Origin: JAYZDB01 sp036338025
GTDB lineage: Bacteria; Planctomycetota; UBA1135; UBA2386
Direction: 5' to 3'
Assembly: GCA_036338025.1 (NCBI GenBank)
Contig: JAYZDB010000042.1
Location: 1-7,815, forward strand
Length of the DNA: 7,815 bases
Part shown: in pieces, positions 1 to 6,029 of the stretch
Numbering within the stretch: position 1 is the first letter of the stretch
Layout of the letters: each line of letters starts with the position of its first letter
Translations under genes and position numbers: made by a program
The notes under the pieces: generated by a model
What the model saw: the letters and a program-made list of their open reading frames with translations, nothing else
The model's database searches: none
Told to the model about the DNA's origin: nothing

Positions 1-712
1 CGAAGAGGTACTCACCGATCCGCACGAGGGCGTGGCGAGAGCGAAGAAAGCGACCAACTTCGGTGTCCGCTCCGAGCAGGCCCCGGCACGGAATTCCGAG
101 GCGCTGGGCAGCTTCCTTGTACTTGGGTGCCGTATAGCGGATGTCACCACCCATCATCATGACCTCGTGGTTGCCCAGCACGTGGTGCACGTAGCCGCCG
201 GCCTTTTGTGCTTCCTTGAAGAGTCGACCCAGGAGCAGCAGCGTTTCCGTGACCTGTTGGCCACGGTCGACCATGTCGCCGACACAGATCAGGTGGCCCT
301 TGCCAAATGCCCATCGCCCGCTCTTGTCGATCACACCGCTGTTCTTAAGGAAGCGGATCATGAAGTCGTACTGTCCTTCGACATCACTGATCGCGAGGAA
401 CTTCTTGGGTTGTGCCCAGGTCGCAGGACCCACCGCGTAGGGTTTCAGATGCAGTTCTTTCCCGAGCAGGCTGGCGAACTCCGGAAGTTTGATCGGCTTG
501 CCCTTCGCGAACCGCCGAGTCTTGATTTCACCTCCGACAATCCACTTGGCGATGATCGACCCGTCTTTCTGGTGAAAGAAGTGTGGAGCCTCGTCGAGGG
601 GCGGGGATTTTTCCGGTGTCGTTGCACTGGTGTCCTGGGCGAAAGCGAGGGCCGTGCAGGACACCAGTGTGAGGATCATCTTTGGCAGCGTTGAGTTGGG
701 TAGCGCATCCAT
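1..712 (-). CDS. Secreted Ser/Thr-phosphatase-type metallophosphoesterase, 3' end cut by window
   Basis: Predicted exported calcineurin-like phosphoesterase that would hydrolyse phosphoester bonds with two metal ions. 237 residues are visible before the window ends. The N-terminus has a Sec signal peptide, with its hydrophobic core at about residues 12-24 and cleavage near AFAQ-D. A linker of unknown function follows, to about residue 103. The catalytic fold begins at ISDVEGQYD (D110, E112), followed by GDMVDRG (D146) and GNHEVM (N181, H182). The GNHEVMMMGGDIRY stretch resembles bacterial Shewanella-like PPP phosphatases. The C-terminal histidine motifs lie outside the window. Motif I is odd: PPP enzymes have GDxHG, but here glutamate E112 replaces the metal-binding histidine. 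The ATG at 712 was chosen as the longest in-frame start; its GGAG lies only 2 bases upstream. ATG at 679 (residue 12) would also leave an intact signal peptide. It sits 35 bases after the diheme gene, probably in the same operon. The family is secure; the substrate is unknown. Confidence 0.88.
   Translation of the reverse strand, partial: MDALPNSTLPKMILTLVSCTALAFAQDTSATTPEKSPPLDEAPHFFHQKDGSIIAKWIVGGEIKTRRFAKGKPIKLPEFASLLGKELHLKPYAVGPATWAQPKKFLAISDVEGQYDFMIRFLKNSGVIDKSGRWAFGKGHLICVGDMVDRGQQVTETLLLLGRLFKEAQKAGGYVHHVLGNHEVMMMGGDIRYTAPKYKEAAQRLGIPCRGLLGADTEVGRFLRSRHALVRIGEYLF
625..669. repeat. Perfect 13-bp inverted repeat inside a signal-peptide coding region
   Basis: The arms CACTGGTGTCCTG (625-637) and CAGGACACCAGTG (657-669) are exact reverse complements separated by 19 bases. 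In the minus-strand mRNA they would form a 13-bp stem, falling on about codons 15 to 30 of the metallophosphoesterase, where the signal peptide ends. No T-tract follows, so it does not look like an intrinsic terminator. The function is unknown. Confidence 0.85.
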
Positions 713-747
713 AGCTCCACCATAACTCCCCCCGCGTCCGGCCTGTC

Positions 748-3700
748 TCAGTTCTTGAGTTTGTAGACCGTGTTGTGGATGTTGCCTTGCACGGTCTTGC
801 CCGCAGCGGACTTCAAGTCGTAGCGGATTTCCATGCCCCACGTCGGCGCGATGGCCGGAATGTCCAGGTGCACAGTTTGTCCATCGGAATCCAGCCGTGC
901 CGAGGCGACCGTCACGCTGCGCTCACGATAGTGCTTGGACCCGTAGCTTCGGGTCCGCTTCAGATCCCACATCTTGACCCGGTAGTTCTTTGTCGTTGAC
1001 GCGGACGCTCCATCGAGTTGGCCGCTGAACTGGATCGTGATCCCCTTCTTTGTAGCGGATAGCTCTACAGGCAGATGGACCGGCCGACCTGTATAGCGTA
1101 GCCGGTAGAGTCCGCCCGGTTGTTGCTGGTTGCCAGCCCAGGCGAACATGCCCGCGAGATAGAGTTGGCCGTCGCCCGGATGGAAACGCCCACGCATGAT
1201 GCCCGTCGGTGAGCGCTTGATCGGGAACGCGCACATGCCACCTTGCATCTGTCCGTCGACGTTCTCATGGGGGACGATGTAGACCATCCCGTAGCCGTAA
1301 GAGAGGTTGAGGAGCCTCTTGTTGAGCGGTCCCCACTTCGGGCTGTCGACCCACAGCAACTCGCCGGGAGATCGATCAAAGCTGTTGGTGATCCAGACCA
1401 AGGGCTGGTCCATTGCTTCGTCTGAGCTGTCGGTGATGTCGTGGTAGCCGAACATGTTGCCGTAGAACCCACCCTTCTTGACGTAGTTGATGCGGTTCTT
1501 CGGGTTCCAGTGTCCTTCCTGGTCCGTCACGATGAAGGTCCCGTCCGGGTTGATGCAGACACCGTTTGCTGCGCGGAAGCCATTCGCGATGATTTCGGTC
1601 TCTTGACCGTCCTTGCTGACTCTCAGCAGGGTGCCGTGGTGGGGTACCAGTGCGGTCTTGGCGTGTCGAGCTGACTTGGCGTAGTAGAAATTGCCTGCCT
1701 CGTCTGTTTGCAGGCCCATCGCGAATTCGTGGAAGTGGTCAGTGACCTGGTGATCGTTGTTGAAGCACTCGAAGTAGTCGATTTCCTCGTCGCCATTCAG
1801 GTCGTGCAGGACGCAGAGTTGATCGCGACAGGTGACGTAGACCTGGTGGTCTACGATCTTGACGCCCAGTGGCTGGAACAGGCCTGAGGCGATGCGGCGC
1901 CAGGTGATCGTGGTCTTTTGTTGTCCGTCTGCGCTCTGTCCGGGTAGATCACGGAGCCCCTTGACCTTCCAAATACTGCCGTCCCAAGCGCTGACGATTG
2001 CGGTGTCGCCCCCGTCGGTAAAGTCAAAGCCGGTCAGCCGCATGCGGCAAAACCATGGATTGTCGGTTGGGCGCTTCAACACGTCGACCTCGAATGGCCC
2101 ATCGCTCTTGCCCACGACTGCCTCAGTGGTAAGCGTTTGACTCCAACGCCGTGGACCCCCTCTGGTCATGGGTCTTAGGTCACGTGCGGGGTCATCGATG
2201 ACCACCGACTTGGTGATCGTGTCGGCTTCCACAGGGTCCTGAGTTGTAGTGAACCAACAGGTGAACCGCAGCGGTTTGTCACCGGCGGGAATTCGGAGTC
2301 GCAGGTTGCCAGAATCGGCAAGCCACTCGAACTTCTCTGTTTCGCCCAGCGTTCCAGCGAGGACTGGTGAATCTGCGGTTCCTGGTTGTCGATTGGCCTC
2401 ACCAGAAATGAGCCTGGCATTGTTCAGACTTTGGACTGGGTTGCGGACAAGGTTGTCGTCCAGCTTCGATAGATCCCAGTGGGCGGCCAGCATCGGCCCG
2501 ACTGCACTCGAGTCCTTACGAAGGGCCTTGATCTCGCCAGTGGTCAGGCACTTGTTGTAGAACCGCACCTGCGAGATCTCGCCATCGAAGAAGCTCTGGC
2601 CGGGGAAGTTGTCGGAGGTGAAGCCGATCCGGACGATAGGGTTGGCGAGCTTGCTCTTGCGCTGTAGCTGGCCGGACTTGCGGTCTCGCTTGCCGTCGAT
2701 AAAGAACACGATCTTGCCAGTCTCAACCTCATAGCTGACCGCAACCTCGTGCCACTTGCCGTCGGCGACACGTTTTCGGCTTGAGCACGCACCAACCCAT
2801 CCGATGTCCACGGTGAGTTTGCCGTCACGGATGAACCATGTCAGCCCGTTTTGGACCCAGGTTAGCCCCTTGGCTGTCTGGGCGAGAATTGTGCCGTCGT
2901 GCCTGGTCTTGATACGAGCAGTGACAGTGAAATCTCCGCTCCCTGCATTGAGCCCCGAAGTGTCTGCCACTTCCAGCCAAGACCCACCGTTGAAATGGGT
3001 GGCATCACCGGCTTTGGAGACCGGCTGTGACGTGTCGGAACTCACCGCCCCGAATAGTACTGCTTCTTGAATACGCTGGATGACGGACGTCGGCTTGTGG
3101 TGGGCGACTTGCAGGACAAGGTCTTCTTTGCGAGGCCCAATGTTGAAGGTCCTCGTGAAGACTGGCCGGGAGTGTGACGTCAAAACACCGGGCATCTCGA
3201 GCAGGCGGGTCGCACCGACCGTGTATTCGATCAGGGTGTTGGGGCCGTGGTAGTACATCCCCTGGTACTGTGCCCATGCCCGGGGCAGCGGCCCGTAGAT
3301 CCGTTTGTCACGACCGACCAATCGGGTGTCCTCGAAACTACCGTCCGTTGGGCGTCCCCAGCCGGGTCCCGTCGGGTTGGTTAGAAACAGTTGGCCGGTG
3401 AGGCGTGGGTGAATGGCGTGGCGGCCATTGAAGTGGATGGAGTTCCAATCGATGGCGTCGTCCCCACTCCACGCCGCGGCCACTCGTAGGGTGTCGTAGT
3501 CGTACACCATCCAGTATCGGCCTTGCGAGATGCCGCCCGGCCCAGCATCGAGGCGCACGACATTGCCTTTGTAGGCGAAGTTGCTGGCGTCGTTGCCGAT
3601 CTCCAGCGTCATCATCTGGTTCGGGCCATAGTCCATCTGCTGCCACGCCGTGATGTTGGAAGGGGCGGGGCCGCGACTGTTGCCTTTGGGCAGGCCGGCG

Positions 3701-4647
3701 AGGTAGGGCTCGTTGACCTTGAAGTACTGGGACGGATTGTGACGCTTGAGATAGTCCTCGCGGATGTAGTGGATGACGTCGTATTTCTGCGAAGGGACCA
3801 TCCACGTTTGCGCCACCATCATTCCAAAGCCCTTGGTCAGGGTCTGGTACATGGTGTAAGGGTCCATCCCGTTCTTGAACTGGCCGCTGGCGAATCGCAG
3901 GGACGTCGGAAGGGAGCCCTCGTCTTTATGTGTGCCGTGGCAGTTGACGCACATTCGACTGTAGATCTTCTTGCCGCGATTGAATGCCTCGCGATCCAGG
4001 CTGGTCAAGAAGCCCTGGTGGTCGATGTCCTTTTCGTATGCCGGGGGAGGTCGATCTGTCAGGAGCGCAGGGTCAGGTGTGAGTTCCCTCGCTCGTGCAC
4101 TACCGCCATCCCGTATTTCGATCAGGTACTTGATCAGGTCGTAAAACTGCTGCTCACTGGTCAGCATGTTGACCATGCCAGCTGGCATGATCGAGATGGC
4201 TGTTTTTTCTATCTCCGCGACCTTTGCTCGATCGAAGGTCACCACCTTGTAGTCCTGGGCGGCGTCCCGGATCACTACGGTCTTGTCCGACTGGGAAACC
4301 AGTAATCCGATCGGCGAATCCGGACCGACGGTGAGCATGACGGTCTCGAATCCCTCCCGAACGACCTTGGAGGGTTCCAGGATGGACTCTACCAGGTGGG
4401 CGTTGGTTGCATCCTTGCCCAGCGTTGTCAGATCTGGCCCTAGCCGTTGTCGGGCATCTTCTGACACGTGGCACCGTGCGCAGGAGAGTTGCTGCTGATG
4501 GAAGACCGTAGCGCCGCGCCTGGCATCGCCCTTTTGTTTGGCCGCCGCGACGACCGCCTCGGTTCCCATGGCCTTGAGCCGTGGTCCTACCTGCCCCGGG
4601 GCAAATGCCGAGAGGCAGAGGACCGCGAATCCAAACTTGCACTGCAT
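748..4647 (-). CDS. Secreted diheme multidomain protein: heme-binding domain, cytochrome c, DUF6797-like, LamG, beta-propeller
   Basis: A 1299-residue exported protein, probably a periplasmic or surface redox enzyme. A signal peptide covers residues 1-19. Heme domain 1 spans about 35-180: CARCH at 56-60, a GPDLTTLG block at 70-77, and MPAG with likely axial ligand M154; it resembles the planctomycete heme-binding domain. Heme domain 2 spans about 220-305: CVNCH at 233-237, with M283 or M276/M277 as possible ligand. Residues 336-490 match what I recall of DUF6797 (GNDASNFAYKGNVVRLDAGP, then a SHSRPVFTRTF-like end). A LamG/concanavalin-like domain covers about 550-710. A conserved RGGPRRW...NPWFCRMRLTGFDF block (829-876) leads into a sugar-dehydrogenase-like propeller (about 865-1187), including GFRAANG (1023-1029) and TDQEGHW (1041-1047). 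An immunoglobulin-like tail ends in HNTVYKL. An EF-hand-like loop lies at 949-960. ATG 4647 begins the signal peptide but has no Shine-Dalgarno sequence, so translation may be coupled to the PQQ-like gene 17 bases upstream. Domain calls are from memory; enzymatic activity is unproven. Confidence 0.88.
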   Translation of the reverse strand: MQCKFGFAVLCLSAFAPGQVGPRLKAMGTEAVVAAAKQKGDARRGATVFHQQQLSCARCHVSEDARQRLGPDLTTLGKDATNAHLVESILEPSKVVREGFETVMLTVGPDSPIGLLVSQSDKTVVIRDAAQDYKVVTFDRAKVAEIEKTAISIMPAGMVNMLTSEQQFYDLIKYLIEIRDGGSARARELTPDPALLTDRPPPAYEKDIDHQGFLTSLDREAFNRGKKIYSRMCVNCHGTHKDEGSLPTSLRFASGQFKNGMDPYTMYQTLTKGFGMMVAQTWMVPSQKYDVIHYIREDYLKRHNPSQYFKVNEPYLAGLPKGNSRGPAPSNITAWQQMDYGPNQMMTLEIGNDASNFAYKGNVVRLDAGPGGISQGRYWMVYDYDTLRVAAAWSGDDAIDWNSIHFNGRHAIHPRLTGQLFLTNPTGPGWGRPTDGSFEDTRLVGRDKRIYGPLPRAWAQYQGMYYHGPNTLIEYTVGATRLLEMPGVLTSHSRPVFTRTFNIGPRKEDLVLQVAHHKPTSVIQRIQEAVLFGAVSSDTSQPVSKAGDATHFNGGSWLEVADTSGLNAGSGDFTVTARIKTRHDGTILAQTAKGLTWVQNGLTWFIRDGKLTVDIGWVGACSSRKRVADGKWHEVAVSYEVETGKIVFFIDGKRDRKSGQLQRKSKLANPIVRIGFTSDNFPGQSFFDGEISQVRFYNKCLTTGEIKALRKDSSAVGPMLAAHWDLSKLDDNLVRNPVQSLNNARLISGEANRQPGTADSPVLAGTLGETEKFEWLADSGNLRLRIPAGDKPLRFTCWFTTTQDPVEADTITKSVVIDDPARDLRPMTRGGPRRWSQTLTTEAVVGKSDGPFEVDVLKRPTDNPWFCRMRLTGFDFTDGGDTAIVSAWDGSIWKVKGLRDLPGQSADGQQKTTITWRRIASGLFQPLGVKIVDHQVYVTCRDQLCVLHDLNGDEEIDYFECFNNDHQVTDHFHEFAMGLQTDEAGNFYYAKSARHAKTALVPHHGTLLRVSKDGQETEIIANGFRAANGVCINPDGTFIVTDQEGHWNPKNRINYVKKGGFYGNMFGYHDITDSSDEAMDQPLVWITNSFDRSPGELLWVDSPKWGPLNKRLLNLSYGYGMVYIVPHENVDGQMQGGMCAFPIKRSPTGIMRGRFHPGDGQLYLAGMFAWAGNQQQPGGLYRLRYTGRPVHLPVELSATKKGITIQFSGQLDGASASTTKNYRVKMWDLKRTRSYGSKHYRERSVTVASARLDSDGQTVHLDIPAIAPTWGMEIRYDLKSAAGKTVQGNIHNTVYKLKN

Positions 4648-4664
4648 TGGGGGCGCTGAGTTTG

Positions 4665-5906
4665 CTAGTTGTTCTTTTGGACCTTGGTCTTCACGTCGTA
4701 GCAGTAGATGTACTCCTGGTCCCGCAGGAACAGGCGTCCATCCAGTACGACGGGATGCACCCAGATCGCGCCACGTCGTGCACGGTTCTTGGCTTGTGGC
4801 GACAAAGTGAAGCGTGAGGCTTCCTTGAAGCCCTCGCTTGTTGCTTCGACCAGGGCCACCACGCCGGAGCGTTCTTCAAGGCAGTAGAGCATGCCGTCCG
4901 CGTAGTGGACCGCGCCCTTCTTGAGTGCTTTCCGTTCACGCCAGACCGAGGAACCGTCTTCCCAGCTCTGGCAAACCCATCCTGTATTGGCGTGGCCATA
5001 CAGGTAGTCGCCAATCCGTACGACACCCCCGTGGTGATTCTGCATCACCTTGTTTTGCCAGAGGAGTTTGACTTCGTCTGCTCCGACTTCGATCAGCATG
5101 CAGCCGGCGTTGTATCCCGAGGTGATGTAGATCTTGTTGCCGTCGACAATAGGAGTCGGGATGACGGCAGTGCGACCCGGCCATTCGTAGGTCCACAGGA
5201 CCTTGCCGGAACTGGCATCGACTCCAGCTACGGTTTTCTGCAAGAGCCTGATGTACTGGCGCGTTCCGTTGATCTCTGCAGCAACCACGGAAGAGTATTC
5301 GGCCTTGCCGGACAGGCCTTGGGATTGCCAGATGGTTTTGCCGGTCTTCTTGTTGAGAGCAACGAGTGCACCCTTACTACCGCCAGGCGCGCAGACTGCT
5401 TGATCACCATCGATGAGGATCGATTCGGAATACCCCCAGTACGGGGTCTTGCCTCCGAACTTGTTCATCGCCCGGGACCAGACCTTCTTGCCGTTTTTAT
5501 GTCGCACGCAGAGGATGTCGCCCTGACCTCCAATCGCGTAGACCAGGTCCCCGTCGATGGTGGGGGTGGAGCGAGGTCCATCTCCCCAGTCGTTCTTGTA
5601 GATCTTGCCGACCTTCGTAGACCAGACCTTCTTGCCGGTTGCGGCGTCGAGGCAGAGCAGGATTGTGCTGCCGCTGCGGGTGCCCATGGTGAAGAGTCGG
5701 TTACCGAGGACGGAGAAGCCGGAGTACCCCATCCCTGCCTTCTCGTGCAGCCATAATCGCTTTGGCCCACCTTTTGGCCAGGACTTGAGTAGTCCGGTGT
5801 CTGGCGAGTGATCGGTGTTTGCCGGGCCACGGAAACGCGGCCAGGATTCGGACTGGGCAACTGGAAGGCTACACAGGAGTAGAGAGGCGGTTGTTAGACG
5901 AATCAT
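4665..5906 (-). CDS. Secreted PQQ-like beta-propeller protein (planctomycete WPRFRGP type)
   Basis: A 413-residue exported beta-propeller. A Sec signal peptide (residues 1-18, ending PVAQS) is followed by SWPRFRGPANTDHSPDTGLL, the start typical of planctomycete PQQ-binding-like proteins. Blade motifs of the form D-x-x-x-G-K-x-x-W occur at 87-95 (DAATGKKVW), 137-143, 184-193 (NKKTGKTIW) and 230-238 (DASSGKVLW), with weaker copies near 279-283 and 316-322, fitting a seven- or eight-bladed ring. The signature GDGPRSTPTIDGDLVYAIGG is at 108-127. No vicinal cysteine pair or other quinoprotein dehydrogenase hallmark is visible, so it may be a BamB-like scaffold or binding protein. ATG 5906 was chosen because GGAG sits 6 bases upstream and the signal peptide starts directly there; an in-frame TTG at 5927 only adds seven polar residues. 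The cysteine in LLLCS is not in a proper lipobox. It precedes the diheme gene by 17 bases, suggesting a shared periplasmic role. Confidence 0.9.
   Translation of the reverse strand: MIRLTTASLLLCSLPVAQSESWPRFRGPANTDHSPDTGLLKSWPKGGPKRLWLHEKAGMGYSGFSVLGNRLFTMGTRSGSTILLCLDAATGKKVWSTKVGKIYKNDWGDGPRSTPTIDGDLVYAIGGQGDILCVRHKNGKKVWSRAMNKFGGKTPYWGYSESILIDGDQAVCAPGGSKGALVALNKKTGKTIWQSQGLSGKAEYSSVVAAEINGTRQYIRLLQKTVAGVDASSGKVLWTYEWPGRTAVIPTPIVDGNKIYITSGYNAGCMLIEVGADEVKLLWQNKVMQNHHGGVVRIGDYLYGHANTGWVCQSWEDGSSVWRERKALKKGAVHYADGMLYCLEERSGVVALVEATSEGFKEASRFTLSPQAKNRARRGAIWVHPVVLDGRLFLRDQEYIYCYDVKTKVQKNN
5476..5637 (-). repeat. Two identical 18-base copies of a propeller blade motif
   Basis: GACCAGACCTTCTTGCCG occurs at 5476-5493 and again at 5620-5637 on the plus strand. 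The copies start 144 bases (48 codons) apart and are in the same frame. On the coding strand they encode GKKVW plus the flanking base, the tryptophan-docking motif of successive PQQ-like blades. Identity at the nucleotide level suggests recent blade duplication or gene conversion, or just shared codon preference. Confidence 0.7.
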
Positions 5907-5912
5907 GACTTG

Positions 5913-5916
5913 CTCC
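5913..5916 (-). promoter_or_regulatory. Shine-Dalgarno GGAG of the PQQ-like gene
   Basis: GGAG on the minus strand ends 6 bases before the ATG at 5906, a standard spacing. It decides the start in favour of this ATG over the in-frame TTG at 5927, which has no such sequence. Confidence 0.7.
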
Positions 5917-5942
5917 AGGGTAGCCAATTGGTGATCCCCTGG
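5915..5942. promoter_or_regulatory. 28-bp dyad overlapping the ribosome binding site of the PQQ-like gene
   Basis: The outer arms CCAGGG (5915-5920) and CCCTGG (5937-5942) are exact reverse complements. They flank an 8-bp perfect palindrome, CCAATTGG (5924-5931), with unequal spacers of 3 and 5 bases. In the mRNA the outer arms can pair as a 6-bp stem whose 3' arm contains the first two bases of GGAG. As DNA it could also be a dimeric operator. Role inferred, not shown. Confidence 0.4.
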
Positions 5943-6029
5943 CGAGGACGGGTCAGCATCTGAGGAAGATCGATCCAGAGGTGTTGTGGAGTTGCTTCGG
6001 TCCTTTCGGTGACGGGAAAGCGTGTGAGT

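Larger units (their letters stand above)
5907..6029. other. 123-base gap between the phosphatase-like and PQQ-like genes
   Basis: This is the longest non-coding stretch in the window. I see no stem followed by a T-tract after the TAA at 6030-6032 and no clear -35/-10 pair, so read-through is plausible but an unrecognised promoter cannot be excluded. It contains the GGAG ribosome binding site of the PQQ-like gene, a 28-bp dyad close to that gene, and a short GATCGATC palindrome of no evident meaning. Confidence 0.6.

Noticed and set aside
32..694. A 220-residue plus-strand open frame opposite the metallophosphoesterase
   Set aside because: It lies antisense to a gene with clear phosphoesterase motifs and a signal peptide; its own translation shows no recognisable domain.
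3523..4305. A 260-residue plus-strand open frame inside the diheme gene
   Set aside because: It is opposite two well-supported domains, including the second CXXCH, and its translation looks like the complement of a codon-biased gene, with no motif.
4905..5756. A 283-residue plus-strand open frame inside the PQQ-like gene
   Set aside because: It is antisense to the repeated blade motifs; no family resemblance and no ribosome binding site noted.
4665..5906. PQQ-like protein as a lipoprotein or as a true quinoprotein dehydrogenase
   Set aside because: The cysteine at residue 12 is preceded by leucine, not a small residue, so there is no lipobox; and the vicinal cysteines and full length of quinoprotein dehydrogenases are absent.
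5904..5927. In-frame TTG at 5927 as the start of the PQQ-like gene
   Set aside because: It lacks a ribosome binding site and adds residues before a signal peptide that begins right at ATG 5906, which has GGAG at good spacing.
6010..6029. CTTTC...GAAAG pairing just after the phosphatase-like stop as a terminator
   Set aside because: Only five weak pairs with a large loop and no following T-tract.
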